A DNA stretch of 64,000 nucleotides from Trichopria drosophilae (Eukaryota > Arthropoda > Insecta > Hymenoptera > Diapriidae), in the NCBI GenBank assembly GCA_030407085.1, contig CM059582.1:66153501-66217500 (forward strand), read 5' to 3'. The notes under the pieces were generated by a model. That model worked only from the letters and a program-made list of their open reading frames with translations, ran no database searches and was not told the origin of the DNA. Positions 42,060 through 52,613 of this stretch are shown here, one piece after another. Within the stretch, counting starts at the first letter, position 1, and every line of letters begins with the position of its first letter. The translations under genes were made by a program, and so were the position numbers.

Positions 42060-42300
42060 AATTTAAAAAAAAACGATTTTGTAAAAATTGCGGAAATAAG
42101 TGCTTTTTATTTATTTCCGAAAATTCTCACTCAGTTCTCGATTAAGGTCTGTGGTATTTTCTAGAAAACCGCCTATAGTAATTAGAATTGCCCTTACAAA
42201 GCCCAAATTTTGAAAAATCGATTCAGTCATTTTTTATTTACTTATCGGTCAAGCACTTCATAGAACCCCTTTATAGTATATAAATCCACACAACTATAGA
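42060..42300 (+). repeat. dispersed repeat, copy 2 (pairs with 17640-17890)
   Basis: Same orientation and order of blocks as copy 1, roughly 75 percent similar by eye. Confidence 0.6.
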
Positions 42301-43837
42301 ATAGCAAATTACGCTTAATATTGTAAATAAAAAAATTATAAACCAATCTATAAAATGTAGGTTTTCCAATGTTTTTTTTATTACACGCATTAATAGGCAA
42401 ATAAGAAATAAATGCAGAACTTAACATTCTCATAAATTTACAAATTCTCTAAAAATTTGTACCGAAAGTATAAACATTTTTTGTACAGGCTACATAGAAA
42501 ATTCTCGAATGATAATATAGGATGATTAAACTGATTTAAATTAAAATATTTATATTATTTACAATAATTAAAAAACAATTCTGTAATTTATATTTAGAAT
42601 TTATAAGCTAAGATTAGCACCGAATCGATTCACATATTTTAAACCCGTTTAAATTTAAATGATCATCCCCCCTTTACTGAAGAGTGGGGTGAAAAATAAT
42701 TACACGCGATTTATTTATTTTGAAATTTATTTTTTATTCTCGATCCGAAACACTACTGAGATTTACAAGATACAAAAATCGTCGGAACACGCGGAGCTAT
42801 GACCGGGCGTGAGGCTTCGCGGGTTCGAAGCCACTCGATGACGCGGCGGCACTTTTTTAACGAGAAAATGTGAAAAAATTAAAGATTCCAAATTTTGGGA
42901 ATGACGCCATATTAAATTTTGTATAATAGTACATATAAAAATAGTACATATTTGGAACCAATATACGTCAAAAAATTACTTCTTCTATTTTTTCCGTTAT
43001 AATTCCTAGATTTATCGGGCTACCACGTACATATTTCAATAAGCACGGGCCTGTTTCAGATCACGTTACACTTGGGTGGGCGGGGCGTACCGATCTGCAA
43101 CCCGAGCTAAAAGTGAGTTTAGCTATTTCATGAGCTAAAGGTGAGAAATAAGACTATTTTGTTAAATCATGATTCGACGTCGAAATTTGAAAATCAGCCA
43201 TATATTTATTAAGTAGGGAATGTAGTGGGTGCAGAGATCTTCCAACATTCTAGACTTAATGGAATTATTTTACATTATACCTAATTATAAATTGAAATGA
43301 AGTCATTCTAAAATCAGGCATTCGTGACCTGGTCAAAATTTTATGGAATAGCTTTATAATGACTATTCACGTAAACAGTCTGTACTTAAAAATTCGCATA
43401 GAAATAGGCAGCTCTGGATAGTTTGCGAATCCGTGTTTATTGCATTTTAATGCAGTCTTATCCTAAAGTTCTGCGCTACGTTTAATAGAAGCAAATCTTA
43501 TGCCAAAACATACAAAACTCCGTCTTACAATTAATTTCTGGATACCGCTGATTCAGGTGTTTTTGAAAAACATCAGAATACAACATGAGGATAAAAAATA
43601 TGAGATAGCATTTTAAACAGATTTGAATAGAACTGGATCCGGTCAATACAGAGGGAACGTTTATAAGTCTCTTTTGTTACGCATTCGAAGTACTGCCCTA
43701 GCAACTATACACTTTAATAATTCTTATATATTTTCGAAATGGCGGCGTTGTGACATCAACTTTATTAAATAAGGTTACAGTTGTTATGATTTGTGCCTCC
43801 TGTATATGTTAATAATAATTTTATTATTTCTTTGCAG
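42301..43837. other. end of the 34-kb intron, no gene seen
   Basis: AT-rich, with a GC-rich island at 42790-42850 containing gcgggttcgaagcc, which resembles a Pol III B box but has no A box. It ends in a polypyrimidine tract and acceptor (tattatttctttgcag). Confidence 0.45.
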
Positions 43838-44269
43838 AAGAAACGTGTAGGTCTGATGAATTTTCATGTAATAATAAACATTGCATCCAACAGCGTTGGG
43901 TATGCGACCGAGATGATGACTGTGGTGATGGCAGTGATGAAAAAAATTGTAGCTCTGCAACTTGTCACCCGAATATTGATTTTTCGTGCTCACAACATTA
44001 CTGTATAAATTCCATGTGGCGTTGCGATGGCGTATATGATTGCCCTGATAAATCGGATGAACGTGGATGCAAGCAACAACCGAGTTCTGAAAGATTAGTT
44101 CATTGCGCAGGACATGAATATGATTGTGGAGATGGGATTACTTGTATTCACCAAAGTTGGTTATGTGATGGAGATGATGATTGTCCTAATGGTATAGATG
44201 AAAAAAATTGCCTAAATATTACATGCAGAATGGATCAATTTCAGTGCGGAAATCAAACTTGCATCGCAG
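43838..44269 (+). CDS. exon encoding LDL-receptor class A repeats (LRP/LDLR family gene)
   Basis: 432 bp between acceptor ctttgcag and donor g|gtaaaa, phase 1 at both ends like the exon at 9670. It encodes three complete LDLa modules and the start of a fourth. Module 1: [33 protein letters not shown]. Module 2: [34 protein letters not shown]. Module 3, after a short spacer: [34 protein letters not shown]. Then [15 protein letters not shown] is cut by the intron. Calcium-site Asp/Glu residues are present in each; module 3 has GID in place of GSD. No stop codon. It continues the gene of the 9670-9795 exon; the next exon is not in the window. Confidence 0.9.
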
Positions 44270-44555
44270 GTAAAAATGTGACTTGCGTTCAAATGTCAAT
44301 TCATGTTTAACCTTTCATTACTTGTATAGAAATAAATTACAAGTGTAAGGCTTTATCATATTTATCCGATGAATCGTCGGGTATCTTTACTTTTAAAAGT
44401 ATAGAATAATTTATAATGGTATTCTCGCAATGAAAAATAACATTTATAGTTATAATACATTTTTGAGTTATCATTTCTGTATGCATATATATTGTAATAA
44501 TTGCGAGAACGGCGTCCAGCCTCGGACGCTGATTTTAAACAAGGGTGGGGTGAGA

Positions 44556-44612
44556 AAGACAAAGAGAGAGAGAGAGAAAGGCAGAGAGAGAGAGAGAAAG
44601 AGAGAAATAGAA
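44556..44612. repeat. GA microsatellite
   Basis: Imperfect (GA)n with AAAG interruptions, from gagaaagacaaagagag onward. Confidence 0.85.
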
Positions 44613-45130
44613 ACATCACAGGTAGAGGCGTAACACATGGCTTAATTACCAAAAATCAAGCAGACTATCCGCAAGCGCCATACCGATAATAACCAGGCCA
44701 TATTACCGAATTATTATACTACGCCCCCCTCCTGCATTGTACTGGAACTCGGCGTGATAACGGTATTCCATGCGAAGGTTTTTCTTGTGTTTAAGAAGTG
44801 GCCTAACTGTGAGTTAACTTGTTGTTGGTACAGCGACTGTCAGTACAGGTGTTTTCGATGTCTCCATGATTTAGCGGCGTTCCTTCTAAGCCTCGTTATC
44901 TGTTTTCTTACACCTTATATCAAATTTACATTTCTAAATATTAAACTTTCGAATCCAGGTCAGTGGTGTGCGGATATTTTGCGTAATTAGTGCTACCGAC
45001 TTTGCTATTTGCATTTATATCTCGGATTACTCTAGTAGAAAAAGGAAATTTGTTAGTATTTTACAACCTAAGTTATGGCTACTGATCTTATTCTTACGAC
45101 GATGATAGTCGATTACCAATTATGTCGCTC

Positions 45131-45145
45131 GCCCCCCCCCCCCCT
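45131..45145. repeat. poly-C run
   Basis: A run of about 14 C residues following gctcg. Confidence 0.85.
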
Positions 45146-45215
45146 CTCCATGCGAAATCTGGTAACCGTTAGCTTTTATTCTGTAACGTAATAAAGGTAG
45201 GAATTATAAGTGAAA

Positions 45216-45257
<42 letters not shown>

Positions 45258-45282
45258 TTTTATATATATATATATATATATT
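45216..45282. repeat. TA microsatellite
   Basis: (TA)n interrupted once by tgtatattttta. Confidence 0.9.
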
Positions 45283-45774
45283 CCAAAGATGTAATAGAGT
45301 ATAGAATCACGTTTTTATATTATATATATTTGTAGCTCTGTTTTGCATTTCTCGCTAAAAATGGCAAGAACGAAATTTATGCAGAATTAAATTCTCCATC
45401 ATTTTAGTTTGAATAACTTTTATGCAAAATAATTACTTATTGCTAATAATAAGCATAAAATGTAAAACATTAGGAAATTGAAACAGTTTTTTTTTAATTT
45501 TTAAACCATTGTTCTTAAAAATAAATGACACATTCACATGACAAAGTTATATAGGAATAAATTCTCCGTACATGTTTCGTATAAATGAGTTTTTCGTAGG
45601 ACGAACGTATCACGAGAAGGAAGCCGCTAAACATATAGGCATGGCGAAAGCGTCTCAACTCATTTCCACACCACCAAAGAGATATAGTATTCTGCGTGTT
45701 TTTTACGTGATGTCGTCAAAAGGCCTAATCCACATATTAGTCAACACTTTTTATTTTATTCTCATATAATAAAT

Positions 45775-46146
45775 TCAGTGAAATTTCTTTCTCTTCGGCG
45801 CAGATTTAAAGCCAGCGTCATCAGTAGACTGCGTTCCTGAGAGGTGTTCAATCCCGTTTTCGTCGGTATCATCGTCCTTGCTATCCTCGTCGTCGAGTTC
45901 ATTAGTCGGAACATTCGTGCATGAATTCATATTAAATGTGCCACAAAGTAGTGTGCATTTCAAGCCAGCTTGTCTACAGCCACACGCTGTGCCGCATCCC
46001 GTTCTACACTTCCATAAAATTGTCCGCAACAATGACTGTGGTGCAGGTGAGGTATCATTGTCCACAGGTTCAAGGAACCGAGGTATTTTTTTCGCACCAA
46101 TTCTATTGATTCCCACCCATTTTTGTACTCGACAGAATACTCGCAA
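45775..46146 (-). pseudogene. Cys-rich (CXC-like) repeat-family protein fragment
   Basis: 123-residue minus-strand frame. The N-terminus VFCRVQKWVGINRI is followed by a Pro-rich hinge, then a cysteine-rich block WKCRTGCGTACGCRQAGLKC, CGTFNMNSCTNV, then an acidic tail. The spacing of Cys residues resembles CXC (tesmin-type) motifs. I recall proteins of similar layout as a repetitive family in insect genomes, but cannot name the element. No start region upstream is seen, so it is probably the 3' end of a longer pseudogene. Confidence 0.45.
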
Positions 46147-46829
46147 TGAATGCTGATTTGCAGAAGATACCGATGGTGGTAATTCGCGATTTATTATTCC
46201 TTTTTTTTAGCGGCAGATTTTATGAAACATTCATACCTCAAATGATAAAGTAAATGTTTTTTTCCTTATCCCTGAAAGGCTGTGTAATCTATTGTATATC
46301 ATGATCGCTTATCTATTGTAACCGTCTAATAGCAGATTCTTGAGTTGATTCTAAGCAACTTGTACCTCAGAAATTTTTCCCGTCAAAGTGTATTTATCAA
46401 ATTATTCATCATTTATGTGAGCCAATAAAAGGAGGAGAAGGCACCTGATTGCGCTAAATGCGTTTTCGGTAACTTGGGTCGCAAATAATATTATTTCATT
46501 ATGCCACAATGCTTTCATGATTGAATTTTTTCTCAAACTGTGACTTTGTCACAAATCCCCTCCCTTAAACCGGAGCATCCCCTGGATAGCTTCGCCGTTT
46601 AACAAAAAAAGAATATAAAACCTCTTACAATTGGGACTCTTCTTCCTTCTGGGAACTACGTTGAACTCTGTGCGGCTCTCCTATTCTCTTTACTCTATTT
46701 TATCCATCATCTCGCAACCGCCCTCCATCATCTCGCAACTCTCTTTACTCCACTTCAAAACTACCTCTCCATCATCTCGCAACCGCCTCGCCCCAACCTC
46801 CCAATCCGAACCTGACCCGGACTATCTAG
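46147..46829. other. unassigned sequence
   Basis: AT-rich to 46550, then a pyrimidine-rich stretch with repeated tccatcatctcgcaac at about 46702, 46725 and 46768. This may be a short degenerate minisatellite. No gene. Confidence 0.4.
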
Positions 46830-47939
46830 TTGCCCATCGATGTTTCTGCAGTGAAATCGCTCCCGAACACCGACAGAACAATCATGGATTGCGTGTCCAC
46901 GGGCAGGTGCCGGATCCGGTCCAACAATTTTAGGTGCTCCTCCAATCGATCATTGGGTCGTGGAGGATGGGGATATCTATCTCTCATAACCTCCGCCTCC
47001 TTTCTCTGATTGGCCGGTTCCACCCGTTGATCCCCCCGGCGCCCGGATGCCCGAGGTCTGCTATCCCGTAGATAATGCCCCCCGTCATGGCCCTTGGGTA
47101 ACTCTGCATACCCCTCTTCCGGATGTTATACCCCTCAGGAATTCCATATGGGGAGCGTCGCAACTTGGATAGGACCAATGATCTTCCCCCCGCCGACCAC
47201 AGTTATGGCAATATCGAGCCATCGCTGGACGTGGCAATCCCGTCGTCCGTGTCCACCCTGTCAGCAGTTGAAACATGCATACGTGGATGGATCCACCCTC
47301 GGGTCACGCGGACGGACTGTAAGTCTAATAGAAGGACGCGGAGGAAATGCCGCACGCATCTGTGCTTCCGCCGGAACTGGAGGTAATACCACGATTGATA
47401 TTATTTCCGGTCGGGGTCTCGGTGAGCTTTCGGTCGTTTCCTCTCTCTCACTGTTCAGCACCGGAGGGACCTCCGAGGGACCACTTGAAACGGAAGGAGG
47501 AGACACGTAGTCCTCCATGGTTAATAATTGACGGGAGTTATATCGCGCCCGTCGCCTCCGTCTTGGGCGGGTGGGAGTTTCCGGTATCTCCACCTCCCGT
47601 CACAACTCCTCGCGGTCAAGGTCGGCCGGTCTAATGCTGAGGGTGGTGGGATCGCCGAGCGTTACTGATTCCAAAGATGTGCTGGTCGGGTCGACTAGGA
47701 TCCCGCGCGTCAATTTTTTCTCCAGCTCCGGAGGAACCACTGGCTGGACATATACCAGCACCGCTGCCTCCCTCGCAGACTCACGTTTTTCCTCCCCCTC
47801 TAGGAGAAAACATTCCAGTTCCTATACGGCTGCCACGCTTTCTTGGGCAGCACTATTCTGCGCCTCTTGCATCACTTCTAACGCCCAGTATTTATCGGAC
47901 GACTCAATCCACTCATTTATGTTTCGAGTATTTGCCATC
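46830..47939 (-). pseudogene. CCHC zinc-knuckle (Gag-like) ORF downstream of gypsy integrase
   Basis: ATG at 47939 opens MANTRNINEWIESSDKYWAL, VMQEAQNSAAQES, interrupted by a TAG near 47826. Further on it is Pro/Arg-rich (47593-47261: PTRPRRRRRARYNSRQLL, Ser/Glu/Pro stretch), then PSTYACFNC with the start of a zinc knuckle and, after a frameshift, ARYCHNCGRRGEDHWSYPSC (47225-47165), a second one. The C-terminus (47023-46826) ends RLEEHLKLLDRIRHLPVDTQ. It lies 120 bp downstream of the integrase at 48060, same strand, while a separate Gag exists at 52930-55590. It is either a third ORF of that gypsy element or the start of a second element. Confidence 0.55.
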
Positions 47940-48059
47940 TAAACAAAAGAAATAAAAAAAATAATTATTTTTATAGATATATTTTTCATTTATATATATG
48001 GACAACACAGACGTTACGGCTGCACCTCACCATCCCTTACAACCACTCTAACAACTCGC

Positions 48060-49040
48060 CTAACTCTCGCTAACCTTCGGTGAATACGCAACGTTCCTGA
48101 TGCGCGGAGGGAGATACTGTTTTAAATCCGAAATGTGCACCTTGGTATTAATACGACTATCGGGCATTTTCAGTTTATATGCAGTTGAGGACAGAATGGC
48201 TACTATTTGGTAAGGGTCCTCAACCTTAGGGGCCAGTTTGGCGGAAAATCTTTTGGGTGCGTTTGAAAGCATGTGAATTCTACGCATAACCTTATCTCCC
48301 ACCATGAAGGTGGCCATCTTTCTTCCCTTATTATATATTTTCTATTGTTTCTCAATGCAATGTCGCAATGCATCTAACCTTCTTATTCTGTCTTGCCAAA
48401 CTTCCGGTGCTAAAGACACTTTTGGGTCTCGGATCTCCACATCAGGTCGCAAACTTTTCACGGGTTGAGGGTGCCTTCCAAAATTTAGGAATGCGGGGGA
48501 AACTTTCGTGGTAGCTTGTGTAGCTGCATTAATAGCATGTCGAAACTCATGCAAATGTTTATCTCAATCTCGGTGATCGGATTTTACGAATGTCGCAATC
48601 ATCGTATTTAGTACGCGATTACTCCATTCTACTGGATTCGCTTGGGATGATATGGCGGGGTAGTTACACTTAATCCCATATTCGTCTAAAACTGCCTTAC
48701 CTTGTTTATTATTAAACTCTTTCCCGTTATCCGTTAGTAGAAAATAAGGTGTCTCCCACCGAAAAACAATCAATGACTCCAGTGCTCGCGTTACCACCTT
48801 GCCATCAGCCACTCTGAGTGGTCCACCCACCTAGTAAATAAGCCCTGAAAAACTAATAAGTATTTATTTTTGGATTTACTTGGTCGGAATTCCATTATAT
48901 CAGCCGCCATTACCGCCTATGGTCGCTTAACAATTCGTTTTACCCATTAACCTCTCAGGAGCTAATTGGGAAACTTTGTATCTTTGGCATTCCTCAAGTT
49001 CTCTACCGAAATCCTACACATCGTGCCAAACGCCTTTTCA
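48060..49040 (-). pseudogene. Ty3/gypsy integrase with C-terminal domain
   Basis: High to low. 49040-48930 reads the last part of the zinc-binding domain (CQRYKVSQLAPERLMGK). 48890-48564 encodes KSKNKYLL.F, RVADGKVVTRALESLIVFRWE and FLLTDNGKEFNNKQGK (second Asp). The catalytic-Glu block reads ISSQANPVEWSNRVL, with Glu at the usual place after NP instead of the common NPxERxN. 48554-48342 encodes HEFRHAINAATQATT, SPAFLNFGRHPQPVKSL. 48317-48060 encodes GDKVMRRIHMLSNAPKRFSAKLAPKVEDPYQI, the C-terminal SH3-like domain. Frameshifts near 48560 and 48330, plus stop codons. The upper end is cut by a LINE. Confidence 0.82.
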
Positions 49041-49049
49041 ATAATACTC

Positions 49050-49740
49050 CCGTATTATCCGATCGTATTGGGATCCAATTATAATTGTGCTCCTGTTAAA
49101 ACGTTTGTTCTTCCACCGATATATGCTGATGGGAAACCTATTACGCTTGTCGATGCCGTTGAGGATTTAGGTGTCTATATTTCGTCTGACTTGTCTTAGA
49201 ATCGTCAAATCTCTTCCATCTCATCTAAAGTTCATTTTACCCTTTATCCTCTTCGTTATCGTGGCTCTTCATTGCCCGTAAATATAAAAATAATGTTAGT
49301 AAACTCTCTTATCATTCCACATTTAGATTATGCTTGTCTGGTATTTTCTGATTCTTCGGCCTGTCTTAATATCAAGTTGCAACGCCTACTAAATAGTTCC
49401 CTCTGTTTCAAAAGCTTATGAAAATGTTTATCAAAATAAGAGGATTCCCTTTCCCAAATGGATATCAATCCAAGCTCTTCGCAAATATTTTCTTGGAGTC
49501 CTTATATTTCAAGTACTTTTGACATCTCAGTCTCCATATCTACGCTCTAAATTCATCAATATCTCATATCTTCGACGCTCATCTAGAACTTCAACTTCTC
49601 CATACTATCTACCATTTTGTCGAACTGATTACTACTCTAATTCCTTTTGGATAACAGTGCTTCGCTTCTGGAACAGTTTGCCAGATGCACTAAGAGACTC
49701 GAGGACTATTTCATCTTTAAGATAGGGTTGCTTAGATTCT
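49050..49740 (+). pseudogene. LINE reverse-transcriptase C-terminal end, 5'-truncated
   Basis: Plus strand: TFVLPPIYADGKPI, VEDLGVYISSDLS, then a stop in place of Trp, QISSISSKVHFTLYPLRYRG, LPVNIKIMLVNSLIIPHLDYA, LQRLLNSSLCF, and 49519-49725 with PYLRSKFINISYLRRSSRTS, LPFCRTDYYSNSFWI, RFWNSLPDALRD. This is the post-catalytic end of a CR1/Jockey-like ORF2. It opens inside the gypsy integrase zinc domain, so it was inserted there. Its 3' UTR resumes at 52256 after a foldback insertion and ends in tatc repeats at 52567-52591. Confidence 0.75.
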
Positions 49741-49763
49741 TAAATTAACAATCGCCATAAATA

Positions 49764-50768
49764 TATGTGAGACATTCCACGTCAAGCGGATCATTACTCT
49801 GTACATAATTGTATGGGGTCAATTGAAACGATAAAGGACTTAAAATTTTCATATTTAAGTCCTTTATCAATTAGAAGTGGGCCTTTTCTGAAATTCAATA
49901 TGGCGGCCAAACTATGACTCATAAACTGACTGAAAAATAGAAAACGTCTAACAAAAACGTTATTGTAAACACGAAAACTGTCCGAAATATCATTATATTA
50001 ACCACAAGTATTGTTAGAGGTATATAAATGTAAATATAAAGTCAATTTTCAAAAATTAAAAATGGCGAATTCAATATGGCGACCAGTTTAGAAAAAAGTT
50101 TTAATTTAATTGAAACGTGTTACTCGTGTGGGTTTCGAATCTGATGTTAGCATTGAAGAATTCAAAATGGTGGATCCAATATGGCAATAAAAAATCCAAG
50201 AATTAAAAATGGCGAATTTAATATGGCGGCCAATTTTGTAAAAATGATTTAATTCAATTGAAACGTGTTACTCGGGGGTTTCTGGGGTCGCTGGTTTCGA
50301 ATCTGATGTTAGTTTTGAAACATTCAAAATGGCGGATCCAATATGGCGATAAAAAATCCAAGAATGTGAGCTATGCTCACGAAAATTACCTTTGGAGTTT
50401 TTGTGGATTGATGACTAGAAATCGGAAGACAGTATTTAAAAATTCAAAATGATGGATCCAACATGGCGGCCGAAATAAGTTTGATATTCACGAAACTTTA
50501 TTTGTAACAGTATTTTTAGTCCCCGGTTCGAATTCAATGAATTCCCTCAATAGTAATATTTATTATCTGGAAAGCTCTCTGCGTATTCAGGGTTGAGACT
50601 GTCTTCGAATTCTTTGTATGAAGCCCGCATTACTTTTTATTTTTCTTACTTTATTTTACTTTATTTTATTATTTTTTTTTTGACGAAAATAAACTACATC
50701 TTTTAAATGTAAGATTCAATTTTATTTAAAAAAATTTTTTTTACTTTATTTTTTTTGAAGAAGAAGAA
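49764..50768 (+). repeat. left arm of the foldback element
   Basis: About 1005 bp, mirrored at 51227-52250. The innermost part is gaagaagaagaag preceded by an A/T-rich stretch. Confidence 0.88.
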
Positions 50769-50792
50769 GAAAATAAACAACATCTTTTAAAT

Positions 50793-51011
50793 TTAATATT
50801 CAACTATCGGAAGATTATCTAATGCGTTAGAGTACCGTTTTACTTCCAAGTGGTTGTTGTTAATAGGAATGAATGAATGCCCACTTTGAATTTTACTCAC
50901 ACTTGGAGCTGGGGAAAATCTTTTTGAGAGCTTTTTTTGCAGCTTGAGATGCATTTCTTTGCTGTAGTAAAAAAATGTTATGCCATCGAACTTTTGTTTT
51001 GCCCAGTTCAA
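50793..51011 (-). pseudogene. unrecognised ORF in the foldback spacer
   Basis: 72 residues from ATG-less start; the open frame extends upstream to about 51044 (SADAILTAQDLLNWAKQKFD). It continues GITFFYYSKEMHLKLQKKL, SKRFSPAPSVSKIQSGHSF, PINNNHLEVKRYSNALDNLP and stops at 50793. It reads like a conserved C-terminal domain, with aromatic FF pair and a Ser/His motif, but I do not recognise the family. Its stop lies just inside the left arm. Whether it is a captured host exon or the rest of a transposase is open. Confidence 0.35.
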
Positions 51012-51064
51012 TAAGTCTTGTGCAGTTAAAATGGCGTCTGCTGATTAAGCTTGTAAGCTAGCAC

Positions 51065-51256
51065 GTGTGGCTACTCTTTTTAAGATTGCACCCACACCAT
51101 CGCAGGCACCTTTACCATGCGCAGTTGCATGAAAGTGCTATTCCGGTTGAATTTCAAAATCATGTGCGTGATTGTTGGTCGATTCGTAAAGTACAGCAAG
51201 AGTTTAATTGTTCTTATAGAATGGCTCTTCTTCTTCAAAAAAAAAAAATAAAGTAA
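51065..51256 (+). other. second weak ORF in the foldback spacer
   Basis: Plus-strand frame of 63 codons including PVEFQNHVRDCWSIRKVQQEFNC. The WSIRKVQxEFxCS phrase looks helix-turn-helix-like, but the frame runs into the poly-A arm. Not identified. Confidence 0.2.
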
Positions 51257-52250
51257 AAAAAAATTAAAAAAATAAAATTGAATCTTACATTTAAAAGATG
51301 TAGTTTATTTTCGTCAAAAAAAAAATAATAAAATAAAGTAAAATAAAGTAAAAAAAAATAAAAAGTAATGCGGGCTTCATACAAAGAATTCGAAGACAGT
51401 CTCAACCCTGAATACGCAGAGAGCTTTCCAGATAATAAATATTACTATTGAGGGAATTCATTGAATTCAAACCGGGGACTAAAAATACTGTTACAAATAA
51501 AGTTTCGTGAATATCAAACTTATTTCGGCCGCCATGTTGGATCCATCATTTTGAATTTTTAAATACTGTCTTCCGATTTCTAGTCATCAATCCACAAAAA
51601 CTCCAAAGGTAATTTTCGTGAGCATAGCTCACATTCTTGGATTTTTCATCGCCATATTGGATCCGCCATTTTCAATGTCTCAAAACTAACAACAGATTCG
51701 AAACCAGCGCCCCCAGAAACCCTCGAGTAACACGTTTCAATTGAATTAAATCATTTTTACAAAATTGGCCGCCATATTAAATTCGCCATTTTTAATTCTT
51801 AGATTTTTTATTGCCATATTGGATCCACCATTTTGAATTCTTTAATGCTAATATCAGATTCGAAACCCGCGACCCCAGAAACCCACACGAGTATCACGTT
51901 TCAATTAAATTAAAACTTTTTTCTAAACTGGTCGCCATATTGAATTCGCCATTTTTAAATTTTGAAAATTGACTTTATAATTTCATTTGTATACCTCTAA
52001 CAACACTTGTGGTTAATATAATGATATTTCTGTCAGTTTTCGTGTTTTAAATAACGTTTTTGTTAGACGTTTTCTATTGTTCAGTCAGTTTATGAGTCAT
52101 AGTTTGGCCGCCATATTGAATTTCCGAAAAGGCCCACTTCTAATATAAATAAGGACTTAAAGATGAAAATTTTAAGACCTTAAACGTTTTAATTGACCCC
52201 ATACAATTATGTACAGAGTAATGATCCGGTTGACGTGGAACGTCTCATAT
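51227..52250 (-). repeat. right arm of the foldback element
   Basis: Reverse complement of the left arm, from cttcttcttcaaaa to the outer gtctc. Differences are scattered single-base changes and small indels. Confidence 0.88.
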
Positions 52251-52255
52251 ATTTT

Positions 52256-52591
52256 TTTTTTTTTCTTTCTTTGTTTTCCTCAACTTATCTATACTACGTT
52301 TATAGCGGGACATAAATCGTGTTACCGATTGCTCTATTATTAATAATTTGCGTCGTTAACTACCTCGGTCATTTAAAATTTGCATTGTATAAACTCACCG
52401 TTCTAAACTAGATTGTAATATAGTTATAAGAATTTATTATTATACTTTAGCATTGTACATATATTTTTCATTTTTGTCTAAGGAACTTTTGTTCCATGAC
52501 AATATTAAATATATTAATACAATTAATAAATATTTAATACATAATTAAATATATAACAATAAAAAATATATTATCTATCTATCTATCTATC
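52256..52591 (+). other. 3' UTR and microsatellite tail of the interrupted LINE
   Basis: T-rich then AT-rich sequence ending in (tatc)n at about 52567-52591, followed by gypsy coding text. A short-repeat tail is usual for CR1/L2-type LINEs. It continues the LINE at 49050-49740. Confidence 0.55.
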
Positions 52592-52613
52592 ATCTCTTCC
52601 ATCGCTAGTTTCT

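Larger units (their letters stand above)
44270..45774. other. intron/flank with microsatellites
   Basis: Apart from the GA, C and TA simple repeats listed separately, no gene or transposon is recognised. Confidence 0.5.
49764..52250. mobile_element. large foldback (long inverted repeat) element
   Basis: The left arm, about 49764-50768, and right arm, about 51227-52250, are reverse complements with few differences. Outer ends are gtgagacattccacgtcaagcgg and ccggttgacgtggaacgtctc. The arms contain repeated modules that close with aaaatgg(c/t)ggatccaa(t/c)atggcg, near 50044, 50166, 50208, 50328 and 50448. Each is preceded by gaaacgtgttactcgggggtttctggggtcgct-type text. A spacer of about 460 bp lies between the arms. 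The element sits in the 3' UTR of the LINE at 49050, with LINE text resuming at 52256. No known transposase was recognised. Confidence 0.88.

Noticed and set aside
42790..42850. gcgggttcgaagcc resembling a tRNA B box
   Set aside because: No A box, no cloverleaf, and no related copy with a SINE body was found.
47347..47955. Several plus-strand ORFs of 92-138 codons
   Set aside because: They are antisense to the Pro/Arg-rich CCHC ORF on the minus strand, which has family features; the plus frames have none.
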